A stretch of 64,000 nucleotides of DNA from Cichorium intybus (taxonomy: Eukaryota > Streptophyta > Magnoliopsida > Asterales > Asteraceae), in assembly GCA_023525715.1 (NCBI GenBank), contig CM042010.1, positions 156,850,407-156,914,406 on the forward strand. Reading direction: 5' to 3'. Within the stretch, counting starts at the first letter, position 1; every line of letters starts with the position of its first letter. The notes beneath the pieces are model-generated. The model worked only from the letters and a program-made list of their open reading frames with translations. It was not told the DNA's origin and ran no database searches. Positions 42,510-58,901 of this stretch are shown in pieces. Both the position numbers and the translations under genes were made by a program.

Positions 42510-42514
42510 AGCAG

Positions 42515-45500
42515 TGTAACGCCCCGTTTTTGGCGTTAACGTTAAAGTTAATGTTGATTATATTAATCACATATTTTAAAAGAAATGATAATAAATTTAA
42601 TTAGAAAGCAGATTGTAGAATTAAACCTCGTTTTTCGGTATGTTCATTTTGATGAATTAATTATTTTAGCGTCAATAATAATAATAATAAACTTTAAAAT
42701 TGAAATTATGTGTTTAGGGGTAGAATATGCCAATTATAAAAACTTAATATGATTGGTGTTTTAGGTTTGGACTAACGAAAAACATGACTTATAAATCTAG
42801 GGACTAAACATGAAAATATGTGAAACTTGAATGGGAAAGTCCTTATGGCCGATTGCAGCTACAGATCTTTAAAATTTGCCTTTAGACCACTCGTTTTTTT
42901 CACTCTAGCCTAAAACAAACTTGCCTTGTGCCTTTTTCTATACGATGCATCGTATTTTCTTGTGGGAAGGAAACCCTAGTCGATGTAGTGTGGATGGGTC
43001 GTGATCAGGATTCCTTGTTACTGCTAATTTCGGGTTGTAACTTAGGTATGTTGCTGTCTTCTCTTTTTGTTTCTAATCGATCCCACACATCTCACACACT
43101 TGTGTGTTGATGTATGTATTGAATGTTGTGGCTTGGGATAGTCCTTGAGGTACTTATTATTCTATGATTTCTAAGTCTTCCATTCAGACCTTTTATGGTA
43201 TTAATAAGAGTCTTAATGGGTGTATGGTTGAAAACCTTAACCCAAAGTTGATTTTATGAGAAAGTTGTAAAGTTCCTGATTTTGGGTTTTCTTGTAAAAA
43301 CCATATAAAATCATAGAATGGACCATTTGAGGTGAACCATATATTTATAGAAAGGTATATGTGTCTAGTTTATTATTCCAGAAGGTCATGGCCTAAATCG
43401 AGCCTTAGTTCATGCAGAAGTTGCAATCTTCACTGACTGGTCCAGGGCTGTGTCGAGCAGTGAATTCTACCTTGTTAAATTCATAGTAAAATGTATAAAA
43501 CTCTTTTGGGGGCAAGGCCAGTGGCCTTAGTTCACTTTTGACGTCTAGTTTGTTCGTACTAAATTTTAGATCTTAGTTCTTAACCCATTTTGAGAGACTA
43601 ATAGTTCTTTAAGGTGTGGTCCTGTGAGTGGACTGATCAAGTCAGTTAACTTTGGGAATTTTTCATTTATTCATGAAAAGTTAAAATTACATGAGGTCAG
43701 GCCCTGTGACATCCTGCTTGGGTCTAGTTTTCACATGATTTTTATTGGATTTTATTTCCAATCTCTCATTGGTTTAATATTGCAAATCTTGTCGTGGGTC
43801 TAAAAATCAGCTTTGCTGTCAAGTATTCTTTCGTGGGTTTTGGTCGTGGTTGCGGCTTAGAGTTCGTAGTGGGTGTTATATGCTTATTAAAGATAATTAA
43901 TAAACCTCAATGATGTAATTATAAGGTAAAGGGAGGGTATAGTGGGACACGGTACGTGTCGAGTATTAGGAAAATACATGTATACTTATATAATTATAAG
44001 TAGGGTAAATTGCATAAAAGTCATTAAGTTTTCTAATTTTCTCGATTTTGACACTGCATTTTTAGCTTTTGCAATTAAGTCATTATGTTTTCAGAAAAGT
44101 TGCAATTAAGTCATTATGTTTTCCAAAAAGTTGCAAAAATGACCATATGACCGGATGGTAACAGGTTACCAGGTCATATGGTCAGATTTGCAATTTTTCA
44201 GAAAACCTAATGACTTAATAGCAAAAATAAAACATAGTGTCAAAATCAAGAAATCTGAAAAAGTTAGCGACTTTTAGGGTTTATTTCATAAAAAACCCTA
44301 AATTTTCAACTTTTTTCTGTTTAAACCTAAAACTTTATTTTTTTTTCCAAAAAAACCTAAATTTTGGAGAAACTTTTTAATTTATCCCCCTAACCGGTTT
44401 TACAGGTTATACATACTTTTTTTTCAGAAAAAACCCTAATTTCTTTTTTTTTTCCGAAAAAAACCCTCAATTTCAGTGATTTTTTCACCAAAAAAAATGT
44501 TTCTTCGTTTTTGTAATTGACATAACTTTCATATACGATGTCCAAATTCTACGAACTTTATATCCCTGGAAAGGTCGTAAGTAGTACTACAACTTTGCTT
44601 TATATCCGTCGACTTATAGAACGTCCAAAACAAAGCTCGTATGCAAAATATACAGCTATTATAAGAAAACAAGCCAGTGTAGTGAAATATCTGAACATAT
44701 TCAAACAAAAGTCAGTAAAGCAAAGTTGTAGTATTACTTACGACCTTTCCAGGGATATAAAGTTCGTAGAATTTGGACATCGTATATGAAAGTTATGTCA
44801 ATTACAAAAACGAATAAACATTTTTTTGTTGAAAAAATCACTGAAATTGAGGGTTTTTTCCCGAAAAAAAAAAAAGAAATTAGGGTTTTTTCTGAAAAAA
44901 AAAAAAGTATGTATATACTGTAAAACCGGTTAAGGGGATAAATTAAAAAGTTTCTCCAAAATTTAGGTTTTTTTTTTGAAAAAAAATAAAGTTTTAGTTA
45001 GGTTTAAACAGAAAAAAGTTGAAAATTTAGGGTTTTTTATGAAATAAACCCTAAAAGTCGCTAACTTTTTCAGATTTCTTGATTTTGACACTATGTTTTA
45101 TTTTTGCTATTAAGTCATTAGGTTTTCTGAAAAATTACAAATCTGACCATATGACCTGGTAACCTGTTACCATCCGGTCATATGGTCATTTTTGCAACCT
45201 TTTGGAAAACATAATGACTTAATTGCAACTTTTCTGAAAACATAATGACTTAATTGCAAAAACTAAAAATGCAGTGTCAAAATCGAGAAAATTGGAAAAC
45301 TTAGTGACTTTTATGCAATTTACCCTTATAAGTAATAAATGTAAACGTTAATTCGTTCTAAGCAGTCCCATGTGGAATGTAGGTTCGGGAAAGAAGAAGA
45401 GTTCTTGAGTATCACGTGCTTGTGTGTGCGACCTACTTTTACGTATCAGGTGAGTACATGTAGTATTTTTACCCATTTTGGGATACATGGCAAGTAAGTA

Positions 45501-46398
45501 AGTATTTTTTTTTTCAGATTTCATATAATATTTTTATGTGTGAAAATATTTGCAAGAATGATATATTTTCTAGCTTATATGGAAAGTAAATTGCTATACT
45601 TGAAATTATGATTTTGGCAACAGCCTAGATTATGATAAAAATAGGTTTAAGTCTAAAGCTTGGCATTTAGCCTTTTATGTGTACAAGAAATGTTTCAGTT
45701 TCCAGAAAGTATTTTTATATATGACTGGTATTATGGCTAGCAATGTTAGTAAGGGAACTATGTTCCACCTACCCGGGTTAGGTAAGGAGTCTACTGGGGA
45801 AAACCCCTTCGCGAAGTAGGCTGCCTCAGCACTTCTACTGTGAGGATTGATCCGTTTTTTCTAGCTGTAGAGACTTGGGGTATCACTTATAGTGATTAAA
45901 GCCCTAAGTATAAAAATCCAGCAAGTTTATAAAACCAGTCAAAGAAAGTATGAAAGAAGCTAGTTTTGAAAGATATAATATGAAATGGTTTTTGAAAGAT
46001 AAAAAGTTATAGTATATTAATACTATAAAGTTTTGGCGAATGTTTATATTATGAAATTTTTGTACAAGGTTGAAAAAGAAGTTTAAATGTTTGTGTCTAA
46101 AACTCATGTAACTCACGAGACATTTTGTCTTATGTATTCTATGTTTTGTCATGTATTCCAGGTTAAAATGATTTGCTATAAAAGGGATGAAGTTTAGCCG
46201 GAGTGGAGCTCGAGTTAGCTCCTAATATGGACTCAAGGTTTAATCCTTTCTTGCTTACTATGGTTAGTTTTGATACGGATTTGTACACCCACTGTATTAA
46301 GCATTTAAATTATCGGTTTTTGATAAACCGTATTTTTGTATTCCTGTATTTATACGAAAAAACATAGTATTTAAAAACAGTAGAAATGGGGTGTCACA
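42515..46398. repeat. solo LTR (chromovirus/Tekay-like ends), TSD AGCAG
   Basis: 3884 bp starting TGTAACGCCCCGTTT and ending so that its reverse complement starts TGTGACACCCCATTT, flanked by AGCAG at 42510-42514 and 46399-46403. Removing it restores LINE ORF2 (WHPA then GLLSQF). TGTRACRCCCC ends are common in Ty3 chromovirus LTRs of the Tekay/Del group; family and orientation are inferred. No PBS or pol is present. Without the nested foldback element the LTR is about 2.55 kb. Confidence 0.8.
44003..45325. mobile_element. foldback MULE-like element, TSD TTATAAGTA
   Basis: 1323 bp. Almost the whole element is an inverted repeat: the left arm is about 44003-44605 and the right about 44716-45325, starting GGGTAAATTGCATAAAAGTC on both strands; roughly 110 bp of unique loop lies between. 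The duplicates TTATAAGTA are 9 bp (43994-44002, 45326-45334), the size made by Mutator-like transposases. Each arm contains its own inverted repeat. Confidence 0.9.
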
Positions 46399-46403
46399 AG
46401 CAG

Positions 46404-49257
46404 GATGCCAGTTATCGAACCAAGCAGACGTAGAGCAGCCATCACCAACCTTGGAGACAATAAAGCCCCTGATCTTACCCCGCATGTCGAGGATATTGCG
46501 CCACGCATAGCCCGTACCGCGCTTCTTGGGGGCATCCCAGAAGTTACGCCCACAGAGGCGGTACGAGTGGATCCACCTGACCCAGAGAGAATCCTTATTA
46601 GAAAGGAGTCTCCAGGTATGGGAAGCCATAAAAGCAATATTCCAAACAGCAAGGTTACGAATACCCAGACCACCATGGGTCTTAGGGAGATATACAGTCT
46701 TCCATGAGACTTTGGCTTTACCACGCTTCATCTCACCGTTGCACCAGAGGAAACCCCTAGTGAGTTTCTCAATCTCGTTAGAGATAGATTTAGGAAGAAT
46801 AAAAACGGAAGCCCAATAAATTTGCATGGAAGAAAGGACAGAGAGGATGAGTTGGAGACGACCGGCAAAAGAGAGAGACTTGTTCTTCCAGTCGTTAATC
46901 CTGCATTTGAATTTATCAACTAGGCGTTTACAGTCCTTGTGGACAAGACGAGTGGTGATGAGAGGGACACCAAGGTATCGGACAGGGAGAGATCCCTCCG
47001 GAAACCTAACAATACGATCAATGGAAGCTCTGGTCCTCTCACCAACATTGCAGTAGAAGGCTTCACTCTTCGCTTCGTTAGGGTAGAGCCCAGAGACCCT
47101 AGAGAATTCAGCAAGAGAGTCATTTATGACACGAACCGAAGAGCTATCGCTATGACAGAAGAGAAGAAGGTCATCGGCAAAGCAGAGATGGGTGATACTT
47201 TGCTCCTCACATTGCCGATGGAATTTAAAAGAATCGGAGTCAGAGATGTTTCTCTTGATCATAAGGTTAAGCACCTCCATGACAAGAGTGAAGAGATAGG
47301 GAGAGAGGGGGTCACCCTGACGGATGCCCCTTTGACCGTCGAAGAATCCGTGCATATTACCATTGATGCTCACAGAGTAAGCAGCAGTGGAGACACACGT
47401 CATGATCCAGTCAATCATACGAATAGGGAAACCAAACCCAACCAAGATGGTGCGAAGAAAAAACCAGTCAACCGTATCGTAAGCTTTTTGGATATCGACT
47501 TTAAACGCACACCTGGGGGGACCACGATGACAATGATAATCACGCATGAACTCCTGGACAAGAAGAACATTGTCAGTGATCAGGCGCCCAGGAATGAAAG
47601 CAGACTGGTTTTCATCAACCAGAGAAGAGAGGTGGTTATTGATACGATCCGCAATGATCTTGCTGATACATTTGTAAACAACGTTACAACAGGCGATGGG
47701 GCGGAAATCAGTGACTTTAAACGGGGAGTCAACCTTAGGGATGAGAGCAAGCACGGTGTTGTTGAGCGACTTAAGGATTTTACCAAAAGAGAAGAACTCC
47801 TTAACCGTCGAACAAACATCGTGCCCCACGATATCCCAAGCAGACTTGAAGAACTTAACCGAGAAACCATCTGGGCCGGGTGCTTTATCATCGCCCATCT
47901 GGAACAAGATGCACTTAACCTCCTCATCTGTAACAGGAGTAAGCATGGCGGCAGATTGAAGAGGGGAGAGCTTATTAGAGTAGAGGGAACACGGGTCACG
48001 AATAGTAATGGAGGGGTGGGCTGTGCCTAAGAAAGTTTGGAAGTGGGAGACGAACAGATTGGGGAGGGCATCCCCAGAAATCCAGCTGCCCTGGGCATCC
48101 TGGATGGAGTCGATACGATTGCGAGAATTACGGCTTTTAACAGACTTGTGGAAGAAAGCAGAGTTTTTATCACCCTCACGAAGCCAGTCAACCTTAGCCT
48201 TCTGTTTCAGGAACCTCTTTTCATTCAGGCAAGCCTCGTTATAAGAGAGAAGGTACCTGCATTGTTTCTCACGGAGAGGCCTATTGAAAGGGTCCCGATC
48301 CAGAGCAATCTGAACTCTATCAAGCTCAGTACGAAGAGAGATAACCTTAGAGAAGAGGTTGCCCTGACTACGTAGCAGCTTACGCAAAGGCACTTTCAGA
48401 TTTTTTAGGTTTTGGAAAACCTTATACATCTGATGGCCGGGGATATTGGGATCCCAAGAAGAATTAACAACATGCTTAAACTCGTTCTTATAGGTCAGAA
48501 AATTAGGGAACTTGAACGGTGTAGGCTTGAACGGGGATTTGAGGGGGAGAAAAAGCACAACAGGGGAATGGTCGGACGATCGGTAAGGGAGAAAAGTGAC
48601 AGAAGCAGAGGGGAAAGAAGCAACGAAGCGCAGATTACCCATGACACGGTCAAGCTTCTTGAGAATGCCACCGGAACCGTTTGGAGACTTGGTCCAGGTG
48701 TAGAAGAGACCTTTGAAATTAAGGTCCTCCATCTCAATCTGATTCACACAGTCCCTGAAATCATCCATGTCACAAGAGATACCAGATGCCCCAGCGGTGC
48801 TATCTTTCATGTCAAGAGCAACATTGAAATCACCCAACACGATCCAGGGGGCAGCTTTAACAACATGTTTATGAGCCGCAAGAGAATCCCATAGAGACCG
48901 ACGCAGCATGTGATTATTATGAGCATAGATGAACGAGCAGAAGAAGGAATTATTAGAAGCACGAATTTTAACGCTGAAATGCATAACCTGATCATTGGAG
49001 TCGAGAAGCATCATATCAACAGCCAGCGGGTCCCAGGCAACCACAATTCTAGTCCCTCGAGGGCAAAAAAGCTCGTTGGAATACCAAGACCAGGAGCCAA
49101 AGACACGACTACAGATACGAGGGAGATTAAAGAATGAAGCACGAGTTTCAATGGCGGCACAAATTTGGAGATTTTGATCGCGGATAAGCTCTCTCAAAGC
49201 TTTCTGATGAGAAAGCTTACAGAGACCGTGAGAGTTCCACGCAGCGACGTACGTCAT
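46404..49257 (-). pseudogene. LINE ORF2, endonuclease and reverse transcriptase, open up to solo LTR
   Basis: An uninterrupted frame of about 950 codons from ATG at 49257 (MTYVAAWNSHGL). The AP-like endonuclease is complete by motif: WNSHG, AAIETRA, VLGDFNVAL (about residue 141) and RSSDHSPVV. Reverse transcriptase: KAPGPDGF, FRPIACCNVVYK, AFIPGRLITDN, AFKVDIQKAYDTVDW (about 594), GIRQGDPLSPYLF and FADDLLLF (about 692). Then come RYLGVPL, FAGRLQLI and GGLGIRNL. The frame is cut at WFDNWHPA by the solo LTR; beyond the join it runs a few codons into LTR sequence. ORF2 nicks the target and copies its RNA there. Confidence 0.92.
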
Positions 49258-49324
49258 ATGGAAACCGAGAGGGGGTGGAGTCCATCTGCTCGGACGCCGG
49301 AGCTATCATAAGGTGATCATGAGG

Positions 49325-52056
49325 GGATCCAATATCTCCTACAATGAACTAGGCAGTTTCCCCATCATCAGAGTCGACCTCAATGCATTTATCCTCGTCG
49401 AAGAGGTCATCAGTATCCGTGACAAAATCATCAGAAATAATGGGGGAGGGAGCATGCATAGGGGGGAGGGGGAAGTGGAAGTGGGATGATCTGTGATGTC
49501 GGTTGAACAACTCTCAAAAACGGAGAAGGCATTGAAGATTGGAGTGGAGCGCACAGACTGTTTCGGGGACATGGTGGAAGAAAGACGGACGATGGGGGTA
49601 GGGAAACCGGGTGGGGGATTATCAGAAAGGGGGGGAATGGGGGGCGGTTCTTATTAGGAACCGGACGGAACTCAAATCGCGACTTATTTCTATTAGTTTT
49701 AAATTTATTATTATTTTTGGAAAAATAGTTTTCTTGCGAAGTGTTTTGGTATTTTCCACTCGGATGACTTTTAGAAGATTCATTGTTTTTCTTGTCATTT
49801 TTAGAATCATGTTTTGAATAATTTTTATTTTTTGAAACCGTAACAAAATCATCACTTTTATCTATAATGGTAGAAAATTGAGGTTGTTCTAGCTTATCCG
49901 TAGTTGTGGGAGACTTTTAGAAGTCGCATTAGCTTTAGCAATAACTTGCATACACACATGTGTTTCATGACCAAACACCTTACAATGGGAGCACATAGGC
50001 GGTTTCCATTCATATTCAACTCTAAGAGTATGAGTAGAATATTCAAGAGTATCGGGATCAGGGATTCGGATCATCACTTTGTCAACCCATTTGGGACGCG
50101 TGGGTACTTCTAGGAGTACACGTGCATAAACGGCTTTACCAGCAGCATAAGTGCACATGTTTGCCGTATAAGAGTCCATGGCAAGCGGCTTTCCAATTTT
50201 AGAAGCAATGTGACTTAAGCCTTCCTCACTCCATGTCTCATAAGGGATGTCATGTATTTTAATCCATAGAGGAAGTTTGTCATGGTTGTTTCTATGAATG
50301 CTAAGTCCGGGTCTCCATTTTTGCATTACAATGGGCGCACCCCTAAAAGTTCATGGGCCGTGGGTTTTGCATGTTTGAGACCTTGGTCGTTGTTAAATTT
50401 AAATAAATAAACTCCATTACCATTTAACAAAACGTCCTCAAGACCATGTTGTGACCACATCTTAGAAGCGAGAAAACGAACATCCGAATAATTCATTTTG
50501 CATCCAAGAAAATAACCACATATGGTCCGCGCATGAGTCTGACAAATTTTATTAACGACCGTTAGCGGGATATCAACGGGGACGTCAACATCGTGACTTA
50601 AGTTAGGAATGAATCGGAAATTGTCACTTGAGTGTTTGTGCGAACCACTCAAAATGTTCGCTTGAGAGTTAAGGAGCAACGATAGTTTACGGGACCAAGC
50701 GTTATTATTTATGTTTTCAGATTCCATCTTACCTATAATATTATTATGTTTATTACTAGATAAGTTGGGCTCAGGAGAGATTTTAGAATTAAAAGGTAAG
50801 TTGGGCTTAGGAAGGCCTAAGAGGGAAGAAGGCTTAGGAGGGCCCAAGAGGGAAGGAAGATGAGATGGGTTCGGTCCATAAAAAATCTTGAACTTTCGTG
50901 AGGAGGAAGTGCCGACCACATGTATCGGAAGACTAGAAGAAATAAAGTGACATGGTGTGGAAGTTAAATCATGGGAAAAGGGAAAGTATGTTTCTTTGTC
51001 TACCATAGTGGAGTCACAAGCATGCTCATAATTGTCCTTTTCATGAGTACTACCACCCACTTGTCCCTTAGACTTGGACTTTAACTTAAAACTAGCATTA
51101 TCAATTCCACTTTCATAATTTAAAAGAGAGGAGTCGGTTATACCTTGGCCGATGATAGAAGTGATGTTGGTGACCGTTGGTGCGTTCTCTCCACGCGTTG
51201 AAGCCACGAGATGTTCTTTTCCGGTAGCCGATTGACCTATACCTCCACCACCGGACGTGAGATGTTGTTTTCCGATAGCCGTGAAGTGTTGCACCATGCA
51301 GTCACCGGACGTGAGATTAGTGTTTTCTTCCCCAACGTTCACATCTTTGGTAGCCAGAAGAGACACAACGGTAGCTCCATCACCGGTCTTGAAGTGAGGC
51401 ATCATTCAGTCATCTTTGTTGGTAGATGGGTCACCCATATGATTAACGAATGGTTCATCATCTTCACCATCGTTTTCTTCAGCAGATGAGTATTCCGTGA
51501 CCATACCATCGTTCATCTCAAGTGGAGAAATCAGAAGGCATTTCTCGTCGTAATCAGAACTTTTGCCACCATCTCCAGAAACTTGCGTGACCGAGCTGCT
51601 TGTACCACCCCCATGAGTTATCTTTCGAGAAAGAGTGTCTAGCAACTGCTCACGGTATTTTGGTGAAGCACACTTCTCCAAAACATCACTAAATTCAGTC
51701 GAAGCAGCAACATACATTCCATATTGTTTTTCTTTTTCGAGATCATTTTGAGAATGCATATCTCTTTCTTTTCCATCAACTATTTATGTAAACCGTTTAT
51801 GGTTAATAACAGATTCCCTTTCTTGTATGCTTCTATCAATCGAGATATCCAACATTGTATTTTTAACAGAAGGTTGTTTGAAGATACGTGGCTGTTTGTT
51901 CTTTATATTTTTTATTCTTTTTTCAACCATATTGAACGTAATTTCAGGATTTATAAAACATTGTGCAGAAAACATATGAATTTGATTTCCTAGCACCTCA
52001 TCGGTTTTCAATGATGAATCTGGACCATGAATTATGCCCGGTGATACACCGGCCAT
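49325..52056 (-). pseudogene. LINE ORF1 (DUF4283, CCHC zinc knuckle), broken
   Basis: Starts at 52056 (MAGVSPGI). In-frame stops occur near 51784 and at 51406-51408, and a 1-nt frameshift at 50326 makes TAATG between GVRPL and MQKWRPGL. Domains: a Ser/Asn-rich N-terminal half, a DUF4283-type RNA-binding region (FLASKMWSQHGLEDVLLNG, then LPLWIKIHDIPYETW, about 50480-50050) and a CCHC knuckle (CSHCKVFGHETHVC, about 49990). A Lys/Asn-rich tail follows. The ORF1 protein binds LINE RNA. ORF1 is far more damaged than ORF2. Confidence 0.8.
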
Positions 52057-52126
52057 TATGAGAGTAAAAACCCAAAAACGTGAAAATTGCTAGAGAGTGT
52101 AAATATGTTTTTCTATTGGTGATATT

Positions 52127-53476
<1,350 letters not shown>

Positions 53477-53583
53477 CTATGTTATTTTAAAACTGATAAT
53501 TATTGTGTGGCTGAATAGATCAATGAGAATTCAGAAGAAAAAAAATCAATTTTCCTAATTATAGGAGTCGATTATTATAATTA

Positions 53584-55415
53584 CTAGGCGAATGCCCACG
53601 CGTTGCGCAGGAAAATTTTTTATTAGTTAGAATATAAAAAAATGCATGTTATTCTTATACCAAATTAAAATACATATATATAGAAAAATTTCTTCATTAT
53701 TTTTAACTATATGATAATACATAAATTTGGTTTAAGATAAGAAAACTTTAACTATATATTTCATTGAACTTTAATATTTGGAAATATTTCCAAGAGTAAA
53801 AAAATATCAATTGATTTATATAATTGTTTTAACTTGAAGGGGACCTTTATTTATAGAATAAAAAAGCTTCTTGAGTTGGTTTATCATGACGATGTGGGAT
53901 CAAAATTTCCTTCATAGTGTGTTATTTTGTATCATTTTGTTATCCCACATCACTTAAAAACACAATTGAAGAGAAATCAAACATCTATAAGTAAAGAGAC
54001 TAATATAATTTTCATCCCACATAGCATAAGAAAACAAATTTTAAGGAAAGAAAACATCTATAAGTAGAGATGTTAAAATCATTTCTCTCATATATTTGTT
54101 CTTTTGTGTTCTTGATTGTAACCAGATTAGGAATCGGTTGCGACATTCCATGAACCTTTGGTTTTAGTTTTGGGATCGTTTTCGTAAAATTTGTACGGGT
54201 ACTAACCGATGTCCACTTTGATCTATTTTTCTAATAAATTAAAATTAATGTGGTACATGATGAAAATTCATCTAAAACTATATTGATTAAATGACATCTA
54301 TTATAATATTTATAGATATAAACATATTTGTTTGAACTTTGAAGGATTTATTGTTTGAAAGTTCGATGTGCATAAATCTTATGAAAGGGAAATAAAATGT
54401 TTACAACATTGTCATCACATATCGAACTGTGGTCACGACTTAATATGAACATGCAACTGAATTGGTATTTTAATAGTTTTTAACTCTTTTAAATATTCAT
54501 CTTTTTAGTTTCGATGATTTTGAAATAGGATCATTGTTAAAACTTTGAGATAAAAAATATTTTTTTAATGATAAATTGACCACTAATTAATAATAGATTT
54601 TAATAACATGTTTCTAGGTTTGAATATTTGACTATTTATTTATAATTGAATTTAAAATAGTTGTTATGTAACTTTTTCGAGTTTTGGATGCAAACATGAT
54701 ATCTATTATGATAACAATTTATGTTTAATATATTATACGTTTAGATGATATATAAAGTTCAAATTTTTTTAGTAATATTCATCTTCATTTTAGAGTTTTA
54801 ATAAAATTTCTACGTATATACATATTGGTAAATTAACAAATGTTTACACCAGTGTCACTTTTTACAAACGACACACTATAAACTTTAAAATTAGTCAAGT
54901 TTTTAAAAGTTTTAAGTAAGGAACTAACTATGCATATTTTTTTTTGAACGGCAAGGAACTAACTATGCATATATTGGTGAATCGCAAAATATTTACACCG
55001 ATGTCACTTTTTAAAAATGACGTACTATAAACTTCCAACCTAGTCAACTTTTTAAAAGTTTTAACTAATTTTAATTTTTACTTTTGAGTTTCAATACTTT
55101 TTAGAGTTGAAACTAAATAGTAAAAATCTTTTAAAACTTGCGATAAAAGAATGTTTCTATGATAAAATGATCATAAATTCATAATAGACTTGAAAGATCA
55201 AGTTTGATGGATAATGAAAAAAAATGAATTGTATTATATAAGAGAAAGAGAAGAGGTCATATATGTATGTGAAACAATGTGGGATAAAGAAAAAAAACTC
55301 AAATTAATGTGATAAAATATTTAAATTAATAGATTGATTATATTAAGTAAGAATTTGAAAGGTCATGGAGGTTTCAAATGCATGTGGTGAGAGGAAAAAT
55401 GCTTCCTTTATAAGA
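53584..55415 (-). mobile_element. non-autonomous Helitron A
   Basis: Minus strand: starts A|TCTTATAAAGGAAGC at 55415 and ends with a hairpin CCTGCGCAACGCGTGGG, then CATTCGCCTAG|T at 53584. The A|T insertion context, TC start, 3' hairpin and CTAG end are Helitron hallmarks. 1832 bp, no ORF. Confidence 0.75.
54918..54972 (-). mobile_element. 15-bp LINE-tail-like insertion with 20-bp TSD
   Basis: A 20-bp word starting AAGGAACTAAC occurs at 54918-54937 and 54953-54972. Between them is TTTTTTTTGAACGGC, on the minus strand GCCGTTC followed by an A-run, close to the TTGCCGTTTT...A(n) end of the LINE at 21163. Confidence 0.55.
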
Positions 55416-55417
55416 TA

Positions 55418-57459
<2,042 letters not shown>

Positions 57460-57607
57460 TAAGATAGGACTATATTAATTTAAAGTTAATTGGTTTATAT
57501 ACCAATTACTATTATGCCCTATCCAGATTTAAAATGATTAGTCAACATTTAGTTACAAAGGTTATACAATATTTATCTAGTTACATTTGATCCTAGCTCT
57601 TCATTTA

Positions 57608-58111
<504 letters not shown>

Positions 58112-58888
58112 TGTTGGATTAGGTGTCTAAGCCATGACTAATAATTTGTATTTACCTAATTAATAGAAGCAAAGTCCATTTGGGTTGCCCTCATAGCTGG
58201 AGGTTTGGTAGAAAGTTCGGTAGAGAGAAAGGTTGATTTATTATGGGATTAATAAATCAATAGAAATAAAAGATATGGTTTGTTAATATATTAAAGTGAT
58301 AATATATTAATTAGAAACTATATTGATTGATTAATAATTAATCAGAAATTGATTGGATTGATTTCTGTGGCATTAATTAGATTAATCAGGAGGTCAGGGA
58401 TTAAAGTCGTACAAATTCAATAGTTGAATTGCGGCGCGCGGCGCGCCAATGTAAAGGCCGCGACGCGCGTACATATTCGTACGAATTCAATAGTTGAATT
58501 GCGGTGCGCGGCGCGCAAACGATCTGGTCGCGGCGCGCGTACAGATAATCCGGAAAATGGGCTGCGGCTAGGGTTTCTAGCTTTGCCACTTGGTTCCCTA
58601 TAAATAGGGAACCCTAGACCTCATTATCAGTTGCTCATTCTATATTTCTCTCTGGAATTTTCGGTCCCTTCCTCTGGCTCCCTGGGTGTGATCTCATTTG
58701 AGGCAGGACACTTGTGCTGCTTAGCTTCAAGATTAAAACTAAAGGTTAGTTTTTCTGATTTATTCTTTTAGTTAATTTTTTTATTGGCCTTTAGGAATTA
58801 GTTACATGTTCAAAGAAAGAAAACATAGATCTTTTCTAGGTTGCATGTGAACTTAGGTTTTTAGTTCATGGTTGCGGAAAACCTTTCA
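58112..58888 (+). repeat. left LTR of second copia copy
   Basis: 777 bp, TGTTGGATT...ACCTTTCA. It contains a GC-rich duplicated insert (58421-58550) absent from the first copy, just upstream of CCCTATAAATAGGG (58596-58609). Confidence 0.88.
58421..58609 (+). promoter_or_regulatory. duplicated CGCG block and TATA box in LTR
   Basis: Two units of about 70 bp share AATTCAATAGTTGAATTGCGG, each with GCGCGGCGCGC and CGCGCGTACA; TATA at 58599-58606. In the first copy this place reads GTTGAGTAAGTGACAG without CGCG. Confidence 0.6.
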
Positions 58889-58889
58889 G

Positions 58890-58901
58890 TGGTATCAGAG
58901 C
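58890..58901 (+). other. primer-binding site, initiator tRNA-Met
   Basis: TGGTATCAGAGC one base after the LTR. Confidence 0.9.

Larger units (their letters stand above)
41453..52115 (-). mobile_element. near-full-length L1-type LINE, TSD TTGGTGATATT
   Basis: Minus-strand L1 with 5' UTR, ORF1 (about 52056-49600), ORF2 (49257-46404 and 42509-41817), 3' UTR and a short poly-A (plus-strand TTTT at 41453-41456). The 11-bp duplicate TTGGTGATATT flanks it at 41442-41452 and 52116-52126. Without the 3884-bp solo LTR and its extra duplicate it is about 6.8 kb, a full L1 length. Confidence 0.85.

Noticed and set aside
44538..44789. 83-codon ORF at the centre of the foldback element
   Set aside because: Spans the loop of the palindrome; no recognisable protein and opposite arms dictate its sequence.
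46939..48030. Long plus-strand frame (363 codons) opposite the LINE
   Set aside because: It is the antisense shadow of LINE ORF2; composition is charged and family-less, and the minus strand has all endonuclease/RT motifs.
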